Part shown: positions 23,867 through 32,748 of the stretch, piece by piece
Layout: the number at the start of each line of letters is the position of its first letter
How positions within the stretch are numbered: the first letter of the stretch is position 1
Source: an uncultured Candidatus Pelagibacter sp.
Lineage (GTDB): Bacteria; Pseudomonadota; Alphaproteobacteria; Pelagibacterales; Pelagibacteraceae
Reading direction: 5' to 3'
NCBI GenBank assembly: GCA_905616395.1
Contig: CAJQSQ010000004.1
Span: 121,798 to 185,797, forward strand
DNA: 64,000 bases
Made by a program: the position numbers and the translations under genes
Notes under the pieces: model-generated
What the model saw: only the letters and a program-made list of their open reading frames with translations
Told to the model about the DNA's origin: nothing
Databases searched by the model: none

Positions 23867-24291
23867 TAGTCTTTAACCTCTATCCCCATTGATCTTGCTG
23901 AACCCGCAATAATTTTTACAGCTTGCTCTAAACTATGTGCATTAAGATCTTTCATTTTTTGTGTTGCAATTTCTTCAGCTTGTTTTTTTGTAATTGATCC
24001 AGCAATACTTCTGCCAGGTTCTTTTGATCCACCTTTAAGTTTTGCAGCTTCTTTAATAAAAAAAGATGCTGGAGGTGATTTAATTTCAAAATCAAATTTT
24101 TTATCTTTGTAAACTGTAATAATAACTGGAATTGGCTTTCCAGCTAATGCTTTGGTCTTATCGTTAAAAGCTTTACAAAATTCCATTATGTTAATTCCAC
24201 GTTGACCTAGAGCTGGACCAACTGGCGGAGCTGGATTAGCCTGACCACCCATAATCTGTAATTTTATATATCCACTAATTTCTTTTGCCAT
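23866..24291 (-). CDS. rplK: 50S ribosomal protein L11
   Basis: [29 protein letters not shown]. Confidence 0.98.
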   Translation of the reverse strand: MAKEISGYIKLQIMGGQANPAPPVGPALGQRGINIMEFCKAFNDKTKALAGKPIPVIITVYKDKKFDFEIKSPPASFFIKEAAKLKGGSKEPGRSIAGSITKKQAEEIATQKMKDLNAHSLEQAVKIIAGSARSMGIEVKD

Positions 24292-24821
24292 TAATTTGCT
24301 TTCTCTACTTGGTTATACTCTAAATCAACTGGTGTTGGTCTTCCAAATATTGAAACAGAAACCTTAAGTCTTGATTTCTCTTCATCAATATCTTCAACCA
24401 TACCGCTGAACGATGCAAAAGGACCATCAACAACCTGAACTTTTTCACCAATGCTGTATTCTATACCAGATTTTGGCTGAGCTACACCATCTTTAATTTG
24501 TCCTAAAATTTTTTCTATTTCTTTATCAGAAACAGGAACGGGAATACCTTTTGAACCTAAAAATCCACTTACACGCTTCAAATTTTTAATCATATGATAA
24601 AGATCGTTATCCATTTCACTTTTAATTAAAACATAACCAGGAAAGTATTTCTTTTTTCTCTGAATTCTCTTTCCTCTTTTAACTTCTGTTACGTCATGTG
24701 TTGGAACAACAATTTCTTCAATTTTATCTGAAATTTTTGCTTTTTCAGCTTCTTCTCTAATTAATCCAGCAACCTTATTCTCAAAATTTGAGTGAGATTG
24801 AACAATATACCAATTTTTCAT
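24291..24821 (-). CDS. nusG: Transcription termination/antitermination factor NusG
   Basis: [45 protein letters not shown]. Confidence 0.97.
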   Translation of the reverse strand: MKNWYIVQSHSNFENKVAGLIREEAEKAKISDKIEEIVVPTHDVTEVKRGKRIQRKKKYFPGYVLIKSEMDNDLYHMIKNLKRVSGFLGSKGIPVPVSDKEIEKILGQIKDGVAQPKSGIEYSIGEKVQVVDGPFASFSGMVEDIDEEKSRLKVSVSIFGRPTPVDLEYNQVEKAN

Positions 24822-25012
24822 TAAATACTTACCTTTAGTAAAGCTTCCAATAAAAATTTAAGCACTTGATCAAGAAGCAAAAAGAAAAGAGACATAATAA
24901 CTGCCATAGCAAATACCATTAATGCACCTTGCATTGTCTCTTTTCCAGTAGGCCAAGAAACTTTAAAGGCTTCTTGTTTAACTTCTTGGATAAATTTTAT
25001 CGGGTTTTTCAT
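24821..25012 (-). CDS. secE: Preprotein translocase subunit SecE
   Basis: Start corrected to ATG at 25012 (MKNPIKFIQEVKQEAFKVSWPTGKE...); the track's N-terminal extension reads through tRNA-Trp. Confidence 0.93.
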   Translation of the reverse strand: MKNPIKFIQEVKQEAFKVSWPTGKETMQGALMVFAMAVIMSLFFLLLDQVLKFLLEALLKVSI

Positions 25013-25030
25013 AATATACTGTTTGCTTAT

Positions 25031-25106
25031 TGGCAGGAGTGGAGGGAATCGAACCCTCAACCTCCGGTTTTGGAGACCGGCACTCTACCAATTGAGCTAC
25101 ACTCCT
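25031..25106 (-). tRNA. tRNA-Trp (CCA anticodon), 3' CCA encoded
   Basis: RC AGGAGTGTAGCTCAATTGGTAGAGTGCCGGTCTCCAAAACCGGAGGTTGAGGGTTCGATTCCCTCCACTCCTGCCA folds as a cloverleaf. Confidence 0.95.
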
Positions 25107-25113
25107 ATAGAGT

Positions 25114-26304
25114 TTACTCTATAATTTTAGTTACTACTCCAGCTCCAACCGTTCTACCACCTTCACGAATAGCAAAGTTTAATTTTTCACTCATCGCAAT
25201 CGGAGTAATTAGTGTAACAGTGAATTTAGCATCATCACCTGGCATAACCATTTCAGTTCCTGCTGGTAATGTAACTTCTCCAGTTACGTCAGTTGTTCTA
25301 AAGTAAAACTGAGGTCTGTATTTAGTAAAGAAAGGAGTATGTCTGCCACCCTCATCTTTTTTTAGTACATAAGCCTGAGCTTCAAATTTAGTATGTGGTG
25401 TAATTGAACCAGCTTTACAAAGAACTTGTCCTCTTTGAATGTCATCTCGCTCAACACCTCTTAATAGAATACCAACGTTATCACCTGCTTCACCAGAATC
25501 TAAAAGTTTTCTGAACATTTCAACACCAGTACAAACTGATTTTTTAGTTTCAGTAACACCAACGATTTCAACTTCTTCACCAGTTTTAATAACACCAGAT
25601 TCAATTCTACCAGTTGCAACAGTTCCTCTACCTGAAATTGAAAAAACATCCTCAACAGGCATTAGGAAAGGTTTATCAACATCTCTAACTGGTTGAGGAA
25701 TAAATTCATCAACAGCTTTCATTAATTCTAAAATAGAATTTTTTCCAATTTCTTCATCTCTACCTTCAACAGCAGCTAATGCAGATCCTTTAATAATGGG
25801 AGTTGTTTCACCAGGATATTTGTAAGAAGTTAAAAGTTCTCTAATTTCTTCTTCAACAAGTTCAATCATATCTTTGTCATCAACTTGGTCTACTTTATTT
25901 AAATAAACAACAATTGAAGGGATACCAACTTGTCTTCCTAAAAGAATGTGCTCTCTAGTTTGAGGCATAGGACCATCAGCAGCGTTAACCACTAATATAG
26001 CTCCATCCATTTGAGCTGCACCTGTAATCATATTTTTTACATAGTCAGCGTGACCTGGGCAATCTACGTGTGCGTAATGTCTCTTCTCAGTTTCATACTC
26101 AACGTGAGCAGTTGAAATTGTAATTCCTCTTTCTTTTTCTTCAGGGGCTTTATCAATTTGATCATAAGCTACAGCTTTAGCTCCACCAGTTTCTGCTAGA
26201 ACATTTGTGATCGCTGCAGTTAATGTTGTTTTACCATGGTCGACATGACCAATTGTACCAATGTTACAGTGTGGCTTATTTCTTATGAACTTTTCTTTTG
26301 ACAT
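25114..26304 (-). CDS. tuf: Elongation factor Tu
   Basis: [22 protein letters not shown]; 396 aa. Confidence 0.98.
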   Translation of the reverse strand: MSKEKFIRNKPHCNIGTIGHVDHGKTTLTAAITNVLAETGGAKAVAYDQIDKAPEEKERGITISTAHVEYETEKRHYAHVDCPGHADYVKNMITGAAQMDGAILVVNAADGPMPQTREHILLGRQVGIPSIVVYLNKVDQVDDKDMIELVEEEIRELLTSYKYPGETTPIIKGSALAAVEGRDEEIGKNSILELMKAVDEFIPQPVRDVDKPFLMPVEDVFSISGRGTVATGRIESGVIKTGEEVEIVGVTETKKSVCTGVEMFRKLLDSGEAGDNVGILLRGVERDDIQRGQVLCKAGSITPHTKFEAQAYVLKKDEGGRHTPFFTKYRPQFYFRTTDVTGEVTLPAGTEMVMPGDDAKFTVTLITPIAMSEKLNFAIREGGRTVGAGVVTKIIE

Positions 26305-26351
26305 TACTTTTTTACCTCAGTTTTAGTTTTATTAATAATTTCTTTTTTTCT

Positions 26352-26425
26352 TGGAGCGGGTAAAGAGAATCGAACTCTTACATCCAGCTTGGAAGGCTAG
26401 CGTTCTACCATTGAACTACACCCGC
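26352..26425 (-). tRNA. tRNA-Gly (TCC anticodon), 3' CCA encoded
   Basis: RC GCGGGTGTAGTTCAATGGTAGAACGCTAGCCTTCCAAGCTGGATGTAAGAGTTCGATTCTCTTTACCCGCTCCA. Confidence 0.95.
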
Positions 26426-26471
26426 ACAACATCAAGAATAACACTCCATTATTGTAAAAAATTTTATTGAG

Positions 26472-26557
26472 TGGTGGAGGGGGAAAGATTCGAACTTTCG
26501 AAGACCGAAGTCAACGGGTTTACAGCCCGCCCCATTTGACCGCTCTGGAACCCCTCC
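26472..26557 (-). tRNA. tRNA-Tyr (GTA anticodon), class II, 3' CCA encoded
   Basis: RC GGAGGGGTTCCAGAGCGGTCAAATGGGGCGGGCTGTAAACCCGTTGACTTCGGTCTTCGAAAGTTCGAATCTTTCCCCCTCCACCA with long variable arm. Confidence 0.95.
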
Positions 26558-26605
26558 TTTTGGGGAAGTGTCCCCTTCTTCAATAAAGCTTCAAACAACA
26601 TGCGT

Positions 26606-26633
26606 TTTATATATTTTTATTATGCAATTGCAA
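26606..26633 (-). promoter_or_regulatory. Candidate promoter for the tRNA-Tyr/Gly/tuf/Trp/secE transcript
   Basis: Minus strand TTGCAA-16 nt-TATAAA upstream of tRNA-Tyr in the divergent gap with rlmB. Confidence 0.4.
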
Positions 26634-26687
26634 CACGAGATTTACTGTGAAAATAGTGGAAAATACGTATAAAACAAAGATAATTTT

Positions 26688-27431
26688 ATGAATAAATCAT
26701 CATTTTTAATAGTTGGTCAACATGCTGTTATTGAGGCCTTAAGAAACCCAAAAAGAAAGGTTTTAAAAGTTTTTTTAACAGAAGAAAGTAAAAAGAATAT
26801 TCATAGAAAAAACCCAAAGAAAAATGTTCTTGAAGACGTTAAGGTTTATTTTAAATCAAAAAAAGAATTAGATAAGTATACTTCTAAAGATCAAATGATG
26901 CATGGTGGTTATATTGCAGAAGTTGAACATATCGATCAACCCGACTTAAAAGAATTTATAAAAGGAAAAAATAATCTAACGTTTGTTTGTATAGATGAAG
27001 TAACTGATCCAAGAAATATTGGATCATTAATTAGAAGCGCTTCTTCATTTCATATAGACGGATTGATAGTTAAAGAAAGACAATTTCCATCTGATAGTAA
27101 GCTTATGTATAAAGCTGCAAGTGGATGCATGGAACATATTAATATTTTTGAAGTATCAAACATAAATTCCACACTTAAAAATTTAAGAGAAAAAAATTTT
27201 TGGGTTTATGGATTTGATGCAAGAGGAGAAAAAGACTTTACAGATATTAAATGGGAAGGAAAAAATGTTCTTTTATTTGGATCTGAGGGATTTGGTATGA
27301 GAGAACATACTGGAAAGTACACAGATTTTTTAGTTAAAATTGATATAAATAAGGATGTAGAAAGTTTAAATATCTCAAATAGTGCAGCAATTGTGTTTCA
27401 TCATTTAAGTTATTTAAAAAAAAATTCTTGA
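26688..27431 (+). CDS. rlmB: 23S rRNA (guanosine-2'-O)-methyltransferase RlmB (SpoU/TrmH family)
   Basis: CIDEVTDPRNIGSLIRSASSF; LLFGSEGFGMR; SLNISNSAAIVFHHL. Confidence 0.93.
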   Translation: MNKSSFLIVGQHAVIEALRNPKRKVLKVFLTEESKKNIHRKNPKKNVLEDVKVYFKSKKELDKYTSKDQMMHGGYIAEVEHIDQPDLKEFIKGKNNLTFVCIDEVTDPRNIGSLIRSASSFHIDGLIVKERQFPSDSKLMYKAASGCMEHINIFEVSNINSTLKNLREKNFWVYGFDARGEKDFTDIKWEGKNVLLFGSEGFGMREHTGKYTDFLVKIDINKDVESLNISNSAAIVFHHLSYLKKNS

Positions 27432-27464
27432 TTAGTCTAAGATTTCTTTATAGAAATAAATTAT

Positions 27465-27540
27465 GCCCTTGTAGCTCAGCTGGTAGAGCAATTGATTTGT
27501 AATCAATAGGTCCGCGGTTCGACTCCGTGCGGGGGCACCA
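27465..27540 (+). tRNA. tRNA-Thr (TGT anticodon), 3' CCA encoded
   Basis: GCCCTTGTAGCTCAGCTGGTAGAGCAATTGATTTGTAATCAATAGGTCCGCGGTTCGACTCCGTGCGGGGGCACCA. Confidence 0.95.
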
Positions 27541-27553
27541 TCATATACTTACC

Positions 27554-27637
27554 ATGGAGCAAATTTTCTTTCTTAGTGAAATGTTAATAATTTTGGTGGG
27601 CTTTATTTTTTATATTTATATCCTTTATTCAAAATAG
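27554..27637 (+). pseudogene. Possible truncated 5' end of a gene (MEQIFFLSEMLIILVGF...)
   Basis: ATG-initiated hydrophobic N-terminus right after tRNA-Thr; runs into the antisense 3' end of asnB and stops. Confidence 0.25.
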
Positions 27638-29456
27638 CTTTACTCCATAAGTATGGATATAATTTTCCCCAACATTCTTCAGCTTTATTAAAACTATTAT
27701 TTTTTTTATTAACTAAACTCATGATATCATTTTTTAGTTTAGGAGGGTTATCAATCATATCAGAATTACTGAAGGATTGTTCATGAACTGTGTCACTAAA
27801 CCAATCTTTTAAATCTCCTTGCATCCAATCAACAATAGGAGAATTAAATCCTAACTTTGTTTTTCTCCAAGTAATTTCTTTTGGCATATATGGACTCATT
27901 GCATCTCTAATTAATTTTTTAGTAAATCCTCCTCCATTTTTACTACTGCTTGACAACGAATTAACATAGGAAACAATTCTATGGTCCATAAATGGCATTC
28001 TTATTTCAACACTATTCATCATTGAGTATCTATCATAATTTCTTAAAAGTGTTGGAAGTATAGTTTCATGAAAAGCTAAATATAAACTTTGCGAAAAATT
28101 ATCTAATTTTTTATAATTTGAATGATTTGAATCATTTAATTTCAACTTCTTTCCTAATAAAGTTTTAATAATTTTTTTAATCATATATTTAGAATACACA
28201 GAGAATTTACTTTTTTTTTGAAATTGTTCGCTCTGATGAAATGTTTCAATATAAGTATCTAAAATATCTATAGTTTTTTTTATGTTAATTTTATTATCCC
28301 AAAGATTATCAAGTAAATTATCATACCCACTAAAAAGTTCATCTGCACCATGACCATCAAGTGTCACTGAAACACCAGCATTTTTAATTGCTTGATAAGT
28401 CTGCAACATGGGTATGGGGGGTGTAAAATAAAGCTCTTCAAACTTATAAATATATTCATTAAGATTGTGCCAATTTTTTAATGGTTCAATATCAATATGA
28501 GTTGCATTAACGTCAAGATGTTTTGTAACCATATTTGCATATTTAGATTCATCTAATGGTGTACCTGGAAAACAAGCAATAAATGCATGTTGCCAATCTT
28601 TTTTTCCAAAATCAATTTGACCATTTTTAAATAGATGTGACATAGATGACATCACTGAACTACTATCAAGCCCTCCACTAAGTGCTGTGCCTATTCTTAC
28701 ATCTGATCTCATTCTTATTTTACAGGCATCCATAAATAGTTCCCTAAATTCTTCTACTTGTTTTTCATAATTTTGGGGAGTGTCATGCAAATTATCTAAT
28801 GTATTCCAGTATCTATAAATTTTTAGTTTACCATTTCTATAAATACCATTACTTCCTTTTGGAAATCTTTTTATACCATCTATTAAACATTTCTCAGTTG
28901 ACTCGTAGAGAAAAACATTTTTTTTCATCCACTGAAAGTCTTTTGAAGCATCTACTTTATTGAGAAAAGGGTATATTGCTTTCATTTCTGATGCAAAAAT
29001 AAATTTCTCGTTTATATCCGAATAAAATAAAGGTTTTTTCCCAAACCTGTCTCTTGATAAAAATAATTCTTTGTTATGATTATCCCAAATTGCGAAAGAC
29101 CACATACCATTAAACTTTAACACGCATTTGTCTTTCCATTTTATATATGCATTAAGCAATACCTCTGTGTCTGAGTTAGTTTTAAATAAACACCCCAAAC
29201 TCTTCAATTCTTTTCTGATTTCAATAAAATTATATATTTCACCATTAAAAATTACTGAATATCTTTTTTCATTATCAAACATGGGTTGGTGACCATGGTC
29301 TATATCTATTATTGAAAGTCTTCTGTGCCCTAGTGTCACTTTATTATCAATTACTTCAATACCAGAATTATCAGGACCACGATGCACCAAGGTATCTAGC
29401 GCATGTTTAAATATATTAGTTTCAGTAGCTGGTATTGTTCCTAATATTCCACACAT
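27603..29456 (-). CDS. asnB: Asparagine synthase (glutamine-hydrolysing), AsnB family
   Basis: MCGILGTIP Cys2 N-terminal nucleophile amidotransferase domain; GTALSGGLDSSSV PP-motif; RMPFMDHRIV. Confidence 0.9.
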   Translation of the reverse strand: MCGILGTIPATETNIFKHALDTLVHRGPDNSGIEVIDNKVTLGHRRLSIIDIDHGHQPMFDNEKRYSVIFNGEIYNFIEIRKELKSLGCLFKTNSDTEVLLNAYIKWKDKCVLKFNGMWSFAIWDNHNKELFLSRDRFGKKPLFYSDINEKFIFASEMKAIYPFLNKVDASKDFQWMKKNVFLYESTEKCLIDGIKRFPKGSNGIYRNGKLKIYRYWNTLDNLHDTPQNYEKQVEEFRELFMDACKIRMRSDVRIGTALSGGLDSSSVMSSMSHLFKNGQIDFGKKDWQHAFIACFPGTPLDESKYANMVTKHLDVNATHIDIEPLKNWHNLNEYIYKFEELYFTPPIPMLQTYQAIKNAGVSVTLDGHGADELFSGYDNLLDNLWDNKINIKKTIDILDTYIETFHQSEQFQKKSKFSVYSKYMIKKIIKTLLGKKLKLNDSNHSNYKKLDNFSQSLYLAFHETILPTLLRNYDRYSMMNSVEIRMPFMDHRIVSYVNSLSSSSKNGGGFTKKLIRDAMSPYMPKEITWRKTKLGFNSPIVDWMQGDLKDWFSDTVHEQSFSNSDMIDNPPKLKNDIMSLVNKKNNSFNKAEECWGKLYPYLWSKAILNKGYKYKK

Positions 29457-29511
29457 ACTTTTTCAGATATAATCTTTGTACATTTACTACTTTTTATAAA
29501 GGTATTGGAAC

Positions 29512-29940
29512 TTATTTAAAATTATTTTTTACTTTAACATTTACTTGATCAAATTCAGTTCCTAAAAAAGGACCCTGTTTAACGCTTATACATTGCATGT
29601 CTTCAATTACATTGATTGCATGAGTTCCATGAATTAAAACAATTGCATCACCTTTTTTTAAATTTATTTTTTTAATTAATTTTTTATCATCGGAATATAA
29701 GTCAACTCTAACTTTACCTTTTTGAACTACAAACATTTGCTGCACATCTTTTATAACTCTCTTAAAAGGTCTGTGATAGTGTGGTTTTTCTTCATAACCT
29801 TTTTTATGAGCCAATAGCCCAAATTGGAATGAGGATTTTTCAGGTGAAAAGAAAGTAGTAGATTTTGATTTTAAAGAAGATCTAATAACTTCAGCGTAAT
29901 GTTTTTTTTTATGGATTATAAGTTCGTGTAATTTTTGCAT
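29512..29940 (-). CDS. Cupin-domain protein in polysaccharide-type island
   Basis: HYHRPFKR...VQQMFVVQKGKVRVDLY...KKGDAIVLIHGTHAINV cupin pattern. Confidence 0.65.
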   Translation of the reverse strand: MQKLHELIIHKKKHYAEVIRSSLKSKSTTFFSPEKSSFQFGLLAHKKGYEEKPHYHRPFKRVIKDVQQMFVVQKGKVRVDLYSDDKKLIKKINLKKGDAIVLIHGTHAINVIEDMQCISVKQGPFLGTEFDQVNVKVKNNFK

Positions 29941-30021
29941 TTATTGATTTAAAATTTAATTTTTAATTTAATATAATATAATAATATGATAATGGGGTTA
30001 GATTAAATAACTAATAAAATA

Positions 30022-31119
30022 ATGATACCTGTTTTTAAACCATTAATATCTAAAAAAGATAAAATATCTGTATTGAGAGCATTAAATAATGGGGAAATAT
30101 CTGGTAATTTTGGAAAAACAATAAACATTTTTGAAAAAAAATTTGCTCAATACATAGGCTGTAAGTATGCATCTACTACTTCCAGCGGAACTACAGCGTT
30201 GCAAGTTGCTGTAGCGGCATTAAATTTAAACAAGGGTTCAGAAATAATCATCAGTTCTTGTACAAATATAGCCACCGCCCTTGCTGTAGTTCATAACGGT
30301 CATATACCTATTCCAATAGATAGTGATTTAGACAGTTGGAATATTGATGTAAAAAAAATTGAAGCTCAAATAAACAAAAAAACAAAAGCTATTATAGTTG
30401 TTCATTTTTTGGGAAACCCTGTGAATATGAAAAAAATAACATATTTGAAAAAAAAATATAATCTAAAAATAATTGAGGATGCAGCTGAAGCACATGGAGC
30501 TAAACTCAATAATAAAATGATTGGTAATCTGAGTGACATAAGCTGTTTTAGTTTTTATGCTAACAAAGTGCTTACTTCAGGAGAAGGTGGCATGGTTTGC
30601 ACCAATAATACAAGTTACTTCAAAAAAGTTAATCTTTTAAAAAACCTTGGCTTTGAAAAACCAAGATTTATTCATAATGTTTTGGGTTTTAATTTTAGAA
30701 TGTCGGGTATGCAGGCAGCACTGGGTCTTTCTCAATTAAAAGAGGTAAAAAAAATACTTATAAAAAAGATAAAAATTGCTAAACTATATAAGTCAGAACT
30801 TAAAAATCTTAAAAATATTATATTCGCAAAAGAAGAAAAAAATTCAAAAAACATATATTGGCAAGTAGGAATAAGAATTAAGGGTAATTTAAAAAATAAA
30901 TTAACAAAATATTTAAAAAAAAATGGTGTGGATATACGTGATTTCTTTTACTCTATGAGGAATCAGCCTTGTCTAAAAAAATTTATTCCAAAGAAAGTAC
31001 CCGAAACTTATAATTCAAATATTTTATGGGAGGAAGGCATATATCTACCATCGAGCCATGATATAAAGGATAAAGAAATATTATATATTTGTAATTTAAT
31101 AAAAAAATTTATGAAATGA
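30022..31119 (+). CDS. DegT/DnrJ/EryC1/StrS family PLP-dependent aminotransferase
   Basis: STTSSGTTALQVAVAAL; IIEDAAEAHGAKLNNKMIGNLSDISCFSFYANKVLTSGEGGMV (PLP lysine); GFNFRMSGMQAALGLSQL. Confidence 0.92.
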   Translation: MIPVFKPLISKKDKISVLRALNNGEISGNFGKTINIFEKKFAQYIGCKYASTTSSGTTALQVAVAALNLNKGSEIIISSCTNIATALAVVHNGHIPIPIDSDLDSWNIDVKKIEAQINKKTKAIIVVHFLGNPVNMKKITYLKKKYNLKIIEDAAEAHGAKLNNKMIGNLSDISCFSFYANKVLTSGEGGMVCTNNTSYFKKVNLLKNLGFEKPRFIHNVLGFNFRMSGMQAALGLSQLKEVKKILIKKIKIAKLYKSELKNLKNIIFAKEEKNSKNIYWQVGIRIKGNLKNKLTKYLKKNGVDIRDFFYSMRNQPCLKKFIPKKVPETYNSNILWEEGIYLPSSHDIKDKEILYICNLIKKFMK

Positions 31120-32261
31120 AAATCGGGGTTTTCTTATCAAAGAGAATTTCAACAGAAGGTGGTGGATACACAATAACAGAGGAAATTGTTGATGCTCTTA
31201 TCTCAAATATCAATAAAAATAAAAGTCAAAGTGATTTTTTCTTTTTAATAAATAATGATAAAAATAATCTCATTTGTTCAAAATTAAAAAAAAACAAAAT
31301 TTCCTATAGTAAGATCTCAGAAAGTAAAGGTTTCAAAATTATATTTACCTTTACTTCTCACTTTTTTAAATGGAGCAATTTTTTACTTAATTCATTAAAC
31401 ATTTTAAAAATTAACAATATATTTAAAGATGAAAAATGTGACAAAATATTATTTATATCGTCAGAGCATAGAGAAAAAATTTACACACCATATATTACTA
31501 CAGTATGGGATATGCAGCACGAAACACACCCAGAATTTGCGGAGGTTTCATCTTTTGGAAAGAAGATATATAAAAAATTTGTTTATAACAATTTCATTAA
31601 GGAGGCTGATACAGTTATAGTGGGCACTAAAGTGGGTAAATCTGAGATTAAAAAATATACAAAATTTAGTAATAAGTTTTTGATTTTACCACACCCTGTA
31701 TCAAATATTTTTTTAAAAAAAAAAAAAATTAAGTCTGATAAAAAAAAATATTTTGTTTATCCAGCAAACTTTTGGCAACATAAAAATCACATTAATTTAC
31801 TACTTGGCTTTAAAGAATTTCTAAAGAGAAATAAACAATTCATATTGGTGTTAACTGGAGAAAAGAAAAACAATTATTCAAAAATAATTCACAAGATTGA
31901 TGAGCTTAACATTTTCAATAACGTTCATATAGCTGGACACGTTAGTACTAACAAATTAATAAATCTTTACGATAAATCATTTGCTGTAATATACCCTGCA
32001 TTTTCTGGTCCTGAAAATTTACCACCCTTAGAGGCGTTAGCTAGAAAGAAGATACTAATAAATTCGCTTTATCCAGGTGCTGTAGAGCAATTAAAAAAAT
32101 TTCCTATTTATATTAATCCAAATTCGCCCATGGATATTGCAAAAGGCATGGAAAAAGCAAAAAATACAAAACTTGATAAAGAAAAAATAAATTTTTTTTT
32201 AAAATCAAAAAGTTCAAAGATGTATATTGAAAATTTATTAAAAGAACTATTTAAAGTCTAA
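31116..32261 (+). CDS. Glycosyltransferase family 4-like protein
   Basis: PHPVSNIF...YFVYPANFWQHKNHINLLLGF...VYPAFSGPENLPPLEALA GT4 C-terminal pattern; 4-nt overlap with the DegT gene. Confidence 0.85.
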   Translation: MKIGVFLSKRISTEGGGYTITEEIVDALISNINKNKSQSDFFFLINNDKNNLICSKLKKNKISYSKISESKGFKIIFTFTSHFFKWSNFLLNSLNILKINNIFKDEKCDKILFISSEHREKIYTPYITTVWDMQHETHPEFAEVSSFGKKIYKKFVYNNFIKEADTVIVGTKVGKSEIKKYTKFSNKFLILPHPVSNIFLKKKKIKSDKKKYFVYPANFWQHKNHINLLLGFKEFLKRNKQFILVLTGEKKNNYSKIIHKIDELNIFNNVHIAGHVSTNKLINLYDKSFAVIYPAFSGPENLPPLEALARKKILINSLYPGAVEQLKKFPIYINPNSPMDIAKGMEKAKNTKLDKEKINFFLKSKSSKMYIENLLKELFKV

Positions 32262-32537
32262 GATTTCTAAAGGTTTCTTTATATTTTTTATTGCTTGATT
32301 TAAAAAATTTATTAACTCAGTTTCATCTGGTTTTTGATCAAAAATTAAACTGTCCCTCTCATAAAATTCTTTATCTTTGTATTTTATAAGGTCATATAAA
32401 TTCATAATTTTATCAAAAATATTTTTATCATTATATGATTTTGATGATCTCAATGCTGTTGTCCAACTTTTCTGTTCATTGCTAAAATATATTCTTCCAG
32501 AAAATCTAAAAAGCAAATTTATTAACTGCCAAATCAT
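32247..32537 (-). pseudogene. Truncated methyltransferase, resembles the N-terminus of the TIGR04325 family
   Basis: SWTTALRSSKSYNDKNIFDKI...YERDSLIFDQ...PLEILDFK*: stops where the SAM-binding LDFGG motif is expected. Confidence 0.6.
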
Positions 32538-32578
32538 TTTTTTATTTATTTCTAAAAATATTAATTTGTTTTTTTATT

Positions 32579-32710
32579 AAATTTTTTAGTGGCAATGTAA
32601 TTTTTGACATAGAAAACGAAGTTGTATTTGGTGGTCAAAATGCGTTAGAAGTTTTTGTAGATAACGTAAGACAAGAACCTGGTTTAATATCTTTAAATAT
32701 AAAAAAGTAA
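32579..32710 (+). pseudogene. Orphan 3' coding fragment (no start), family unknown
   Basis: Open frame KFFSGNVIFDIENEVVFGGQNALEVFVDNVRQEPGLISLNIKK* with protein-like, non-A/T-homopolymer composition but no plausible start codon. Confidence 0.4.
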
Positions 32711-32748
32711 AAAAAAAATAGTTAAAGAAAGAAGATGTCTTCCGGTTT

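Noticed and set aside
25013-25060. N-terminal extension of secE (MRVRFPPLLPISKQYI)
   Set aside because: Translation of tRNA-Trp; the real start is ATG 25012.
24929-25306. + strand ORF (125 aa, ...[28 protein letters not shown]...)
   Set aside because: Antisense translation of tRNA-Trp and the tuf 3' end; a well-known spurious tRNA-shadow peptide.
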